Translations under genes and position numbers: made by a program
Notes under the pieces: model-generated
Seen by the model: the letters and a program-made list of their open reading frames with translations, nothing else
Told to the model about the DNA's origin: nothing
Databases searched by the model: none
Part shown: in pieces, positions 23,624-36,000 of the stretch
Layout: every line of letters begins with the position of its first letter
How positions within the stretch are numbered: the first letter of the stretch is position 1
Assembly (NCBI GenBank): GCA_025174535.1
Contig: JALBUN010000045.1
Location: forward strand, 1,488,001 to 1,552,000
Direction: 5' to 3'
Origin: Cantharellus purpuraceus
Taxonomy: Eukaryota; Basidiomycota; Agaricomycetes; Cantharellales; Hydnaceae
DNA length: 64,000 nt

Positions 23624-23996
23624 TCCGCAGGCCGCTCTCATGTCGTAAAAACCCGTGCATTCTTAATTCCCGTGCATTCCTAATCCGCCAACTCTGCTGT
23701 TGTATTGCCGGTATCCCCCACACTGCACAATCCTATCTATCGGCGCGCATGCACCCTGGGGGTTCGTTCGCGCCCTGCGAATGTAATTTTTCTTATACCG
23801 CTCGTTGTCTCTGTATCAGCTCTTCGTTGCAGTTGTTTTTTGGTCTTTTCTGCGCGCGCCTTTCCCGAACAGGGGTCTACACACTGCACATTGTAATTTT
23901 TAACTAGTTCCTGATATTATTCGCCGCTCGCCCGTTTCCGGGTGCGATCGCACCCCGATGATATATGCAATGGATTCTCGCAAGTTTCCAGTGGCG
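23624..23996. other. Intergenic, convergent 3' ends
   Basis: These 373 bp lie between the GATA stop and the NTF2-like gene stop. An AT-rich stretch near 23880-23925 fits 3' end formation. No supported coding frame or RNA gene. Confidence 0.4.
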
Positions 23997-25150
23997 CTAT
24001 GCCGCATGTTCCCTGTCAACGTCGGGGGCTGCGTCTATGCCGAGCAAGCCGAGGCTGTTATCGGCGGCACTAATGCTGTACCCTTCGTCCCGCGCACCTC
24101 CAGACGCCCCCTTGTCCCCCCACATCCACACTCCCAGGCTCCCCACCGTCGCCAACGCGCGCGCCGCCAGCCTCGTCCCCACAAACTGTGCCAGTGCCGC
24201 CCCCGGTAAAAGCGCCACCAGGTCTTTGACATCTGCAAAGGCACCACCCACGGTCAGCACGCGCTCCGACACTCGGACTAGGCGCGGCGCAAACAGCTCA
24301 CCCCAAAAATCCCGATGGTGTGTGACGCGCTCGCCATTGAACTCGAGACGCGAGAGGACACGCAGCTGCAGGTGCAGGGGGCTTGGCCACGTGACACGCG
24401 TGCCGGGCAGTGCCAGCGTGGGCTGTGATGTGTGCTGAAAGTAGGGAAGGCTGTACAGGTGTGCAGATACCACGTCCAGCGAGGAATCACTTGCGCCTGC
24501 CGCCGTCGCTCCCGGTTGCCGCCCTACCGCGCCCGCGTGCAGGCCAGGGAGCAGCAGTACGTGTACCGTGTGTTCGACGATGCTCCTGCGGTGCCCGTCT
24601 GCGGCACAGAGTCAGCAGCGCTACGCGAGCGCGTGTGAAGAACGGTTCTTGCGCACCGAAACTCTCAGCCTCGCAAATGTCGCCGACTTCGCTCCAGACC
24701 CGGAGGACCCGAAACCAGGGGTCGCGAGGCACCGTTGTTTTGCCGAAGACGCGCGACAGTAGCGCGAGCGGGCGCGGCATGTCGACCTCTGTCCACTGCT
24801 GCACCGCATGGTAAATATCGGCGATAACGCTCCGCGACGTCGCGGTTAATAACGGGTTTTCGTAACTGTGTGTGTGGACCAAAGAAAGTAGTCATGAGTG
24901 GAAGTCTAGTAAACGGACAAATAAGCTTCCCACACTACACATGCATTAGAAGACGCCAACTTGATACACATTTATACGTACTAGCGTTGGGTTCGTATAT
25001 CCGCTGTAGTGCAGCTTCCACGCTCTCTCGCGTCTGCGCAGTGCCGTATATCTGGTCGTACACCTCCTGCGCCGTTGCGCGTGCGTTGCTCTGCTTCGAG
25101 GCAATGGATAGGTTGGTCGCAGACGGCTGTCGCGAGAACGGAGAGGCCAT
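23997..25150 (-). CDS. Conserved fungal protein, NTF2/SnoaL-like
   Basis: About 330 residues in three exons, starting MASPFSRQPSATNLSIASKQ. It contains YDQIYG...RIYEPNASTYENPLLTATS, then DPWFRVLRVWSEVGDICEAESFDGHRRSIVEHTVHVLLLPG, and RVLSRLEFNGERVTHHRDFWGELFAP before a hydrophobic Ala/Leu-rich end. The two halves look like a SnoaL/NTF2-type cone: an entry helix with a YENP turn and a late VTHHRDFW strand. I recall no assigned function for this family. The second splice (TTCG joined to ACGGGC) was chosen because it gives ESFDGHRRSIVEH in frame. The gene lies in the GC-rich island and shares a 111-bp divergent promoter with RPA2. NTF2-like is a fold-level guess. Confidence 0.7.
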
Positions 25151-25261
25151 CACTGAGCAGTCAAGAGGCAAAGTCAGTGGGTATCGGAGTTGGCTGCAAC
25201 GCGTCTAATGGCGATAGGATTAGTCAGCTCATTTTTCCTGTTGTGGCGCGAGGACCTCGTG

Positions 25262-28200
25262 ATGGCTGCTGCCACTCCACAGACGTACAGCCGGCACTCG
25301 TACCATACGCTTGCGCACGAAAAGCAGTTCAGATCGCCTGCAGCCAGGGGGTCGGATGTGCCCATTCTCAACGAGTTTGTCGCACCCCATATCGAGTCGT
25401 TTAACGCGCTGTTCGACGATTCGGGGCTGCCACAGGGTGATGGTGACGGCCGCGGGCTGCTGAGCCTCGCCGTGTCAGACATAGGCGACCGCGTCGTTTT
25501 TGACGGAAAGGGCCAGATCGGGGTACCTAGTGAGCAAGGCGGATGGGGCAACAAGTTGACCTGTACGCTTTTTTTTTTTTTTCCCCGTCATGCGCATGTC
25601 TGCAACCGCATGTGTCCAGTTTGGATCGATTCCGTATCCATCGGACGCCCCATGGTGCCGGAAAGGGACAAGGAGGCAGTGGAGAGACGCGTCTTTCCTA
25701 GCGAGGTACGATGAGCACGTTCTATTTGTTTTATCCAGTCTAATGTGGTTTAGGCCCGCGAACGGCTGACGTCGTATCGGGGCCGCATGTCCGCCAAAAT
25801 ATGCTGGCGCGTGGGCAACGGTCCCGTGAACTCGAGCGCACGGGACTGCGGCCTCGTTCCAGTCATGGTGCGGGTGCGTTATTGTGCACCCATGCCACAC
25901 CACCCCTTTCCACGCTGACCGCTCAATAGTCAAACCGGTGTAACCTCCGAGGACTCTCCTCCGCGGGCCTCGTCGCGCGGCACGAGGAGTCCACAGAGTT
26001 TGGCGGGTACTTTATCGTAAACGGCAACGAGCGGCTGATCCGGTATCTTATCCTCCCGCGGCGGCACCACGTCCTCGCGCTCGAGCGTCCTTCGTTCGTG
26101 GCGCGAGGGCCTGCATACACGCGGCATGCAGTGCAGATCCGCTGCGTGCGGCCAGACGAGACGAGCGTCACCAACACTCTGCATTACCTCGCGAATGGGA
26201 GCGCGATGCTGCGCTTCAGCTGGCGCAAGCAGGAGTATGCGGTCCCCGTCATGTTGGTGTTGAAGGCTCTCGTTGGCGCATCAGACAAGGAGATCTTCGA
26301 GGGGCTCGTCATGGAGGACTATGCGAATACTTTCATGACGGATCGTGTGGAGCTGCTGCTGCGTAGTTACAAAACATATGGTCTATACACCGGGGAGCAA
26401 TGTCTCGACTACCTGGGGTTAAAATTTCGTGTCGTCCTCAACTTGCCACAGGACTGGACAAACGACCGCGTCGGTTACTGGCTCATCAACAAATTGGTAC
26501 TAGTACACTTGGATCACCCACGAGAAAAGTTCCGATTGTTGTTGTGCGTAGCCGCTCCGTCTGCCAGGTTGCCGATCTGATTATGTCCGTTAGATTCATG
26601 CTCAGAAAATTGTATGCCCTTGTATCTAGGTCATGTTGTCCAGATAACCCGGACTCGCCCCAGCACCAGGAGATTCTTCTCCCAGGCTCTTTATATGGCA
26701 TGATACTCAAAGAGCGTCTAGAGGACGCATTGAATCAAATACGCAACCAGATTGCTCAGGACGTCCAGAAAGAAGTGGCCTCTGTAGATTTTCTGAACAG
26801 TCAGCCCTCCTCTGTGATCGACGCGGCTCACACCTAATATTCTGGGCTTGAACAGACACCTATGTAAACAAGATACTGCAGAAGGTCAACCTTGACATTG
26901 GTGCGAAACTGTCGAACTTTCTCGCCACTGGCAATCTGGTATCGCCCACCGGCCTGGACTTGCAGCAGGCTTCGGGTTTTACCATCGTCGCTGAAAAATT
27001 GAATTGGCATCGCTATATTAGCCACTTTCGCTGTGTTCACCGCGGTGCCTTCTTCGCAGAACTCAAAACCACCACAGTGCGCAAACTACTTCCGGAAGCA
27101 TGGGGTTCGTACCCGCTCATCATTTGATACGTATTCTATTCACATGATCAACGTGTTTAGGTTTCTTATGTCCTGTACACACCCCGGATGGGGCACCATG
27201 TGGACTACTTAATCACCTCTCCAGATCCTGCCGTATAGTCGCCTCTCCGCTCGCCGTATCGCATATACCTTCACTCTTATTATCACAAGGAATGACGCAA
27301 GCATTCTCACCTTCCATCGATGGACGGCGGAATCTTTGTGTCCAACTTAACGGTCGCGTCATCGGATGGGCGACCCCTTCGATATGTAAACAGCTCGCAA
27401 AAGACCTTCGGGTGTGGAAGACAGAAGCTATCAACAATGTCCCTCTGGACCTCGAGATTGGGTATGTTCCCCCGTCTAAAGGTGGTCAGTATCCTGGTCT
27501 CTACCTGTTCTCTTCCAAGGCACGAATGATGCGCCCCGTCAAGTACCTCGAGAACAACCGCAACGACTCGATCGGGTCCTTCGAGCAAGTGTACATGGAC
27601 ATTGCTGTGAAGCCCGAAGAAGCCGAAAAGGGCGTCTCTACCCATCTAGAGCACGCCCCCACGAACTTTTTATCTATACTTGCGAATATGACACCTTTCC
27701 CAGATTTCAACCAGGTGCGCACATTTCCAGGTCACATGCTAGTTCCCCAGCTGAAGCACTTTTTAGAGCCCCCGCAACATTTACCAATGCCAGGTTAGTG
27801 AATAGAGGTATATGAAGACCGGTCGTTGGTGGTTCTAACATTTGTCTATAGATGGGCAAGCAAACTATGGGCACACCTGCAACTGCGCTCAGCCATCGAA
27901 CAGATAACAAGTTATACCGGCTCCAAACGGGGCAAAGCCCTGTTGTGCGGCCGGATATGCATAACCTCTATGGCATGGACCATTTCCCTAACGGCACTAA
28001 TGCCATTGTCGCCGTCATCTCCTATACGGGTTACGACATGGAAGACGCCATGATCCTCAACAAGTCCGCTCACGAACGCGGTTTCGGGTACGGGACGATA
28101 TACAAGTCGCAAATTGTAGACCTCAAGGACATTCGTGGCGCATCCCGTTCCGCCTCCACGCCTACTCTTCATTTTGGGTTTGGTCCAGGTCGAATACAGG

Positions 28201-29547
28201 GTCGTGCCAAGGGAAGTTCAGACCTCCGTCAGTTTCTGGATGAAGATGGGCTGCCCTGTGTGGGCACAAAACTTAGCCTTGGGGATCCCCTGTGTGCACA
28301 TGTCGATGATACCACCGGCGTTACTCACATAACAAAATACAAGGGTGACGAGACTGCATACGTGGATCAGGTCCGCCTCCTAGGTACGCCAAACCATTTC
28401 TGATACAAACTACCCCCAGCACCAACGGGCCGGACCTACGTTTAGGTGGGGATGCGGGCGACACCGAGCTGCAGAAGTTGCACATAACTTTGCGAATACC
28501 CCGCTCGCCGGTGATAGGAGACAAGTTTTCGTCCCGACATGGGCAGAAAGGGGTGTGTTCACAAAAGTGGCCGGCGATTGACATGCCCTTCAGCGAAAGT
28601 GGGATGCAACCTGACATTATCATCAATCCCCATGCCTTTCCAAGTCGTATGACCATTGGTATGTTAGTTGAAAGCATGGCAGGCAAAGCCGGTGCTATGC
28701 ATGGCCTGGCCCAAGACGCTACACCATTCAAGTATGTGACATTTTATGGTCCACGGTGTTCACTTCGGTGATATGTCCCTTCCGGATTTCCAGATTTTCC
28801 GAGGAAGACACTGCCATTGATTATTTCGGTGAACAACTTCTCGCCGCTGGGTACAATTACTATGGCAACGAGCCAATGTACTCCGGCATCACGGGACAAG
28901 AGTTCGCAGCAGACATATACCTAGGGGTAGTATACTACCAACGCTTACGCCATATGGTGCTCGATAAATTCCAGGTGCGAACCACCGGCCCAGTTGATCC
29001 CGTAACACGGCAACCCGTAAAGGCACGTCAATCTCACCCATCCCCTGACACAAGCTTATATAACACCTCACAGGGCCGGAAACGCGCGGGCGGTATTCGT
29101 TTTGGTGAAATGGAACGCGATGCTCTAATCGCCCACGGAACTTCCTTCCTTCTACAGGACAGACTGATGAACTGCTCCGACTACTCCACAGCCTGGGTTT
29201 GCCGGACTTGCGGAAGCCTAATATCATTAGGTTACGAAGACACGAGTTTAGGTGAACATGTCTTTGGCTCATCCGATTCGAAGCCCGCGGGCCCTTCGGG
29301 AGAGTACTGTCGCATCTGTCGAGCAAATGCAGATGAGGTGGGTTCACACGCTCGACAAGACCTTGCAGGCAAAGATCCCCAAATCGATTCGAGATCCAGT
29401 CTACGGGTTGCACTGCCCAAGCAAAATCTTCTGGGCCATACTGGGAAAGGTTCCGACTTGGACATTGTGGCTGTGCCTTATGTTTTCCGTTATCTTTGTA
29501 CCGAATTAGCATCCATGAGTATCGCGGTGTCACTAGAAGTACGATGA
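25262..29547 (+). CDS. RPA2: RNA polymerase I second-largest subunit
   Basis: About 1170 residues in more than ten exons, starting [21 protein letters not shown]. Rpb2-family signatures are in order: [32 protein letters not shown]-type [49 protein letters not shown], and the end [17 protein letters not shown], with a zinc ribbon made by CRTC and CRIC. The C-terminus [21 protein letters not shown] is complete. The motif variants ([26 protein letters not shown]) are those of Pol I, not Pol II or III. It transcribes rRNA in the nucleolus. A 27-nt exon (SPRNIYQCQ, 27751-27777 or close) is needed, and a 51-nt GC-AG intron (29023-29073) interrupts VKGRKRAGG. GC content falls sharply near 26.5 kb. 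Confidence 0.97.
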
Positions 29548-29670
29548 ACAGGGGGCGCTAATCAAAGATCCGCAACAGACAGTTGATTATCTACGTCAAG
29601 TAGCTCCATACAGGCAAAATACAGAAATAAACACTGAAACCGAATCAAAATGGGTGAAGATGAGTAGACC

Positions 29671-32600
29671 TCAATTGGATATAGTAGCTTCTACTGTGCT
29701 TTCCACACCAGTTAGAGTTGGAGCTGTCTGGAGCTGAGAAGTGTGCTTTTCAATGGTCTCCAATGATGTGGTTTGAGTGGGATTGGATGCAGGTGAATCC
29801 ATGGCATAGGCCCCGCTGTCTCCGAGAAGGACTTCAACGAGGTTTGCTTCGTGCCTGTCGAGCTGACCACGAATCGGAGACATGGGAGGTGTGATGGGGA
29901 CAGATGGCTGCTCTTTATCTGTCGAAAGAGCACCACATCTGGCAAGAAACATATCTACTAGCACGCGACACTCATCCGCACTCGTCGCCTGCGACATCAG
30001 CCTGCGCAAGTCCCCAATATGATCACCAGCTGTGACAGACGAGGTCGATCCAATAGACTTATCATGGCGTTCAATGTTGGAAGTCCCAGAAGGGGTGACT
30101 TTAATGGGCTCTTGATCAACACTCGGATGCCCGTTAGTTGAGTTCGAGCCTGGTAGAGAGGTAATTGGTGAAGATGGTGTTGGGTCAGTAACAGCACTTC
30201 TTCTGGCTTGTTGCTCGGTCTCACGCGGCCCATGTTGCCGAGTGGGCGAGATGGACTCTGTGGTAGTGTCCGGAAAAGCCTGAGTAGTAGGGGATGAAAC
30301 CGTGGGTCGAGGTAGAGGTTTCATGCTGCCTGTTGAATCTCCTTGTCTTGGAACAAATTTCGGAGGAACAGGCGGATCCGCCTTCTCTTGCAATCCCTCC
30401 CATGTAGGTACTGCCTTCCTAGTCAAGGATGGCTGGCGGGTACGCGGACTCAACGCTGGTGTAGCGCTCTCTGGGTAAGCGAATGTGTGGGTAGGCGGCA
30501 TTGGGCGTGCAGCTGCGGCTACGTTGGGAACAGACCTTCTAGAGAGCAAAGGCCCCCGTGATGATGCCAAATTCCCATTAGCTCCCTGAACTGAGGACCG
30601 TTGAGTATTGTCCAAAAATGAATCATCAGACCGGGGGGAAAGTTTCTCATTGGAGGTGCCGCCTGTTAATCGTGACACAATTGTGCGGAAGCGACCTTGC
30701 TTAGCCCCTCGAGATTCTGGCGAGATGGAACCACTAGATGGTGTGGTGACGATCGATGGTGGCTCAGGAGGGCCCTCAGACAAAAACTCCATAAGCTCTC
30801 TTGTCCCGCTCGTAGTAGCTTGGGCGGACTTGGGCGTCAATGCAGTCTTCCTCGCTTCAGGCACGTCATCTTCTAACCCATCCATCAAATCGTCCAAATC
30901 GATACTTTCCCGGTTCCGAGTAGCTGGACGTCGGGCACTCTGGGGTGTACCCGTTGAAGAATCCACCATCGTGGCAAGCATGGTCTGCGTCGACGCGGGG
31001 AATGCCTCTGAACTGTCCGACTGTCTCTTTGGGTTTGGAAATGATACCGACAGGGCTCGAGCGTCCGTGAACGAACGCGACCGTAGAGTATTAGATGTTT
31101 TGTCTACTTTTGAAGGAGTTGGGTCTGTGACACTCGCAGCGCGCAAACGGGCAGGCTCCCCTTCAGGAGCCTCGGCAATCGACTCAACTTGATTACGAGT
31201 TCTGGAGGGTTGGTTGCTCTTATGGCTACTTGGAAAAGAGGATGGAGGAGAACTAGCGTCCCTGCCGGAGGTAGAGGTAGATGGAGGTATAACAGGACGG
31301 TTGGCGCGCTGGTTCTTTTCCTTCGCGAAGACCTAACGTGTTTCAGGTTTGACATAAGCACAAGCGGTGATTACATAATGAATACAGAGTTACCTCAAAC
31401 GTTTTTAGTCTGGCTGGGGTCAAAGAAACCTTCATTGTAGTACCCGAGCGCATTAAGTCATCAAAGTCCTGCACTGATCCGTCCTGAAAGGGGAAAAAAA
31501 TGCCCTTAGTTTGAGAAGAAATTTATATGTACCAAAGGGGCCCACATCATCAGGCGAGATCTCCAGATTTGCATCAGGAGCATTCTCTGGGAGAGTCAAC
31601 GAAATCTTCTTGTCACCGAGTAAAGAGTTGGTACGATGATGCTTAGCATCCGTAAGATTGGTGCTCCCATTATTACCTCCTGTACGAGATGATGGTTTGA
31701 AGATCGCTTTACTTCGACTCTTTTCCACTGACGTTCTGTTTGGCGAAGTAGGGTTGGAACCGTTAGATATAGATGAATCTACAGATTGTCTTTGCTTCGG
31801 TACGGCAGGGGTATCGATGGACGCCCCAGACGCCAAGGTCTCACTAATGAGGTCATTGCGAGAAAACGATTTGCTTCGTCGTGGTCGCACCGTTTTGGTC
31901 TGCTGCTCGATTTGCTCTTGGACTGACCAAGTCTCCCCGTAAGAGACAAACAAGCCGTGTATAAGACGCCTCACCTTTCATAGTTTTGAATAGTGAATAA
32001 ATAGACTCATCCTCGCAAAGGGCAACGTAGAGATCTTGAGAATGCGCCGTCGATCGACTGCTATCCCTGGCTACAACACGACCGACGTTGGACAAGACGT
32101 GTCTACAAATAAACAGTTTATAAGGAAAAATCACCAATCGATGACTGTCCTCACTCGCAAACATGTCTGTAAGATAACGAGAATAAGTAACACTGGCTTG
32201 AGAAGAAGGCTGCTCCATAGCACTTACTCCAGAATAGCAGTGAGGTAGAGAGCCGCTGGTGCTGCCGCCGCAAGTTTTGGGATAGCATCTCCAGCGAGTT
32301 GTACCATTCGTGCGTGAAGTGAAGTCTCACTCTCGATGTTCTCTTCCTGATCTCCAAGGCTACAATAGGCTTCACATTTAATCCGCAGCAGCTATCATCA
32401 CGGTTATTACCCAGGTGGTAATAAAGCTAATAACACGGCTCACTTCAAACGCTTGCTGAAGGGGAAATTGTTGTATGGTTGCCTCGTCAGTAGGTAGGGT
32501 TTCCGCAGGAGGATTTCGTTCGAGGTGTGCCCGCAATTCTACTTCTGCTTCTAATAAAGCATCCTGGCCGAGGGCAGTGGGAAGGACTTTGAGCAATCCT

Positions 32601-32860
32601 GTACGTAAACGATCCGTGGAGAATGAGCGTGCAAACCCGAGGATAAGCCATAGTAGCTCGTCGAGGAGAACATTCACAGATCGAAGAGCTTCAGATTTTA
32701 TGCGGGTAGGACGCACTTCAGAGAGAATGACGTCTGCGCTCCTGGCGCTAAGGTAACTTGGAGCAGACAGCTGGCGGGCGGCTGAAGAAGAGGCTCCAGG
32801 AGAGGAGGAAGCACCAGACGAAGGCTGGGTGCTACCAGGATCAGTGTCGGGCAGTAACAT
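29671..32860 (-). CDS. Histone-fold protein with long disordered tail
   Basis: About 945 residues in eight exons, starting MLLPDTDPGSTQPSSG. Residues of about 45-125 form helices (SADVILSEVRPTRIKSEALRS, VNVLLDELLWLILGFA) like a first histone fold. A second follows: AGDAIPKLAAAAPAALYLTAILEHVCEHVLSNVGRVVARDSS, which lines up with the H2A helix 2 region (YLAAVLEYL...AGNAARDN). It is assembled across a 12-nt microexon at 32155-32166 that encodes HVCE. The remaining 700 residues are Ser/Thr/Pro-rich and disordered, with a short acidic DLDDLMDGLEDDVPEA motif. Tandem histone folds occur at the N-terminus of Sos-type Ras exchange factors, where they bind membranes, but no GEF domain is present here. 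Function unknown. Confidence 0.75.
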
Positions 32861-33008
32861 GGTGGTTGGAAGGGACTACGAAGCTCCAGATGCCTGATAA
32901 TGATCGAAGCGCGTGGCTTACGTGATCCGTGACATCGACACTCGAGCCGGCAACAACATGTGTACATCTCTATCATTAATATGTTCTCTACCAGCGACGA
33001 CATTCTCA

Positions 33009-36000
33009 TCACAAAAGTTCCTCTACTTCTCTTGAATCAACATCTTCACGCACTGTCCCGACCACTCCTCGGTCGGTCCCCTCCGAGACTGGCGTCCTCC
33101 GGCCAATAGTATGACTGTCTTCGGCCTCCAATATACTCGCCACCGCAGCTTCCTCCGGCTTCGTGGGTAAGCTAACAGATCCTGGTTCGGACATCGCAAG
33201 CACATCATCAACAAGGTATCCGTGCACCACGTCGATATCATTAATCAGATGTGGCAATTGCACAAGTGGCTTGAAGCTTCTCGCGGGAACCTCTTCTCTA
33301 GTGAATTCGTATTCATCTCGCAGCTCGAATCGGGCCGCTTCCTCGGGCATCTCATCGGGTGTAGGGTGCATCTGTCTCCCGAGTCGCTGTGATCGCAATG
33401 GCAAAGTTGCATTAATAACTCCTTTTCTGAAATGCACCTGGCTAGAAATGCGATGTAGAACCTGTTCATCGTCAGTCACGTAACTACTTATCATAATGAA
33501 CGTGTAGTCACCCAAGGCCCAATTTTTTGGTGTCGATCTTTACTGATGGGTCGGCCGGTCACTTGCCGTGAAATTGACAAGTACGATGGAAGGAAATTCT
33601 CCACCTGAGCTGGAAGACTCAGTGCAACAAGATCACTTGGTACAGCAATCGGGCGAAGCACGTCATTTTCATCATGGTCGACGGCTATATGTTCTACTAA
33701 GGGGTCGGCGAGTCGTGTTTGAAAATCGCAGTCTGTTTGTCGTGTTTACATCGTCAATTATTCAATGGACAGAGATCGATGACATGCCCTTATATGCGCA
33801 ATACATCCTAGCAGTCACGTGCCACTGGAGATGACGAATGAGCCGCTCTGAATCTGCGTGAGTGCTGTTACTGTGGCACTCCTTCCAATGGCATCTGAAA
33901 AGCTAACATTTCCGTGAACACATTGCCAAAACGAGACAGGGTTAAATGAACCTGATCCCCATCTTGCGTCCCATGTATTATTTTAACATGTTTCAAAAAT
34001 TTCTCTCTACAGAGAACAAGATCAGTCATGCAGTTGAATAATCGATTCGCCCTTACGTAGAATCAAGAATGGCCTGGCAACCTTTCCATAAACAGCGTCT
34101 CCGGATCAGTCTACGGGCAAAGTCTTGAACATAAAACGAATCCTCAACTAGCAGGGAAATTTAGTTTCAATTTCGCAATACCAAGGATCATGATGTTCAC
34201 CACTGCGACGTCGCCTTTCTGTACACAATATGATGAAAGATAAACTGGGGTTCCATGAAATCTCAGTCACTCACCAGCTGTCTGCTCTTTCTGTGGAAAA
34301 TGGTTTGTCTTGCCCTTTGCCATGGATCCTCTAGGAAGGAGCCACGCCCTCTTGTCTACCCTTGGAATCAAAACATAGACTTGGGAGCGAGAGCGTCGAA
34401 GTCCCTGTTGCAAACTCAGCCCAGCCGAGTGCTCGACACGCTCGCTGCCAGATGCAACTGCTAACGCTCCTGTCGGCTTGCCGAAAAGAGGCTCAGTGTT
34501 GACAACCGAATCAGCCGCAGCCGGATTAGACGACGTGATGGTAAAGGACGCATCAGCCTTGGAGAGGTCACTGCCCTTTACCAGATGTGCTTTAGCCCTC
34601 AGCTTCTTCGCTGATGGTCCAAGCTCAACGACAGGTATCAAGCCTGGATGCCTACGCAAAGGTAAGGGACTCCCATGTATATGCGGGGGTGGACTTTCAG
34701 AGGACGGTAAAAAAAGAGGTTGTCTGGAGACTGGGAGTTCAAGCGGAGACGAAGAGCTATTTGATAAAACCGGCTCAGATGGATGTCGTGATGCTGGCGA
34801 ACCTGTTGTGGAAGAAGTGGGCGGAACAGAGAGAAATTCTACATTCGCGATCTGCTTCTGGAGAGATGGTGCTGAAGGCCCTTCTTCTGTCGGCCGTGCC
34901 TCTGAAAGCCTTCTCTCTGGTGGATGTGCCTCTAAAAACATTCTCTCTGGTGAAGATATCACTAGTGGCTGTGTCTCTAAAAGCCTTTCCTCTGGTGAAG
35001 GAGCCACTGGTTGCTGTATTTTTAGAAGCCTTGCCTGTGGTGAAAGCACTGCTGGCTGCTGTGTCTCTAAAGGCCTTGCCCGTGGTGAAGGCACCGCTGG
35101 CTGCTGTACCTCTAAAGGCCTTGCCCGTGGTAAAGGCACCGCTGGCTGCTGTGTCTCTAAAGGCCTTGCCCTTGGTAAAGGCACCGCTGGCTGCTGTGTC
35201 TCTAAAGGCCTTGCCCTTGGTAAAGGCACCGCTGGCTGCTGTGTCTCTAAAGGCCTTGCCCTTGGTAAAGGCACCGCTGGCTGCTGTGTCTCTAAAGGCC
35301 TTGCCCTTGGTAAAGGCACCGCTGGCTGCTGTGTCTCTAAAGGCCTTGCCTGTGGTAAAGGCATCGCTGGCTGCTGTGTCACTAAAGGCCTTCCCTCTGG
35401 TGAAGGTGCCACTGGTGGCTGATATTGGCGAAAAGGAATGCTACTTGATCCCCATGTCGATGGTGACCAGGAGTACGGTTGAGATGACATGAATGAGTTG
35501 GGGATGTGTCGATTCGACGGGCCCACGGGATATATACTGTTTTGAGGACGTACATGTGGCTGGACCATCGGACCCCATTGGGAATTGACTGGAGCGTAAT
35601 AAGATGAAGGCTGGCCTTGCCAGTTGGTTGGAGAATACTGTACTGCTGGTAAGGACCGTGGGTCGAACCCAAGCCTGGGTGGCTGCTTCACTGGTGCTGC
35701 CGGTGCCGACTCTGAGCCATTGCGTGGTTCCCAGACATCTACAAGTTTGTTTGCAACACCCCGCACTGCTCCTGTCTGTGATGCTTCGCCAGTAGGTTCC
35801 GCCCTGCTCTTCTTTACTAATGGGGAGTCCAATGAAACATTCACGTCTCTGCTCTCCCTAGCGTGTGGATCGTCTCGCTTCCTCTTTGTACTCGGCGGCC
35901 GAAGCGCCCTAATGATGTCCTTGGCTAGTGTATTCCGATTCGCATCAGCAGACGAAGGTGTGGTCGTTTTGATGCCCTTGCTGGATCCAACGGGTGTGTG

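Noticed and set aside
22764..23907. Plus frames of 216 and 260 residues overlapping the GATA gene
   Set aside because: Pro/Arg-rich shadows of the GATA coding frame in C-rich sequence; no motif.
34930..35395. Possible CRISPR array
   Set aside because: The units are directly adjacent with no spacers, are coding, and the genome is eukaryotic.
34478..35492. Two long plus-strand frames (314 and 292 residues) across the 45-bp repeat
   Set aside because: A 45-bp unit without stops keeps any frame open. The minus frame has a proper start, spliced fingers and a codon pattern that explains the sequence.
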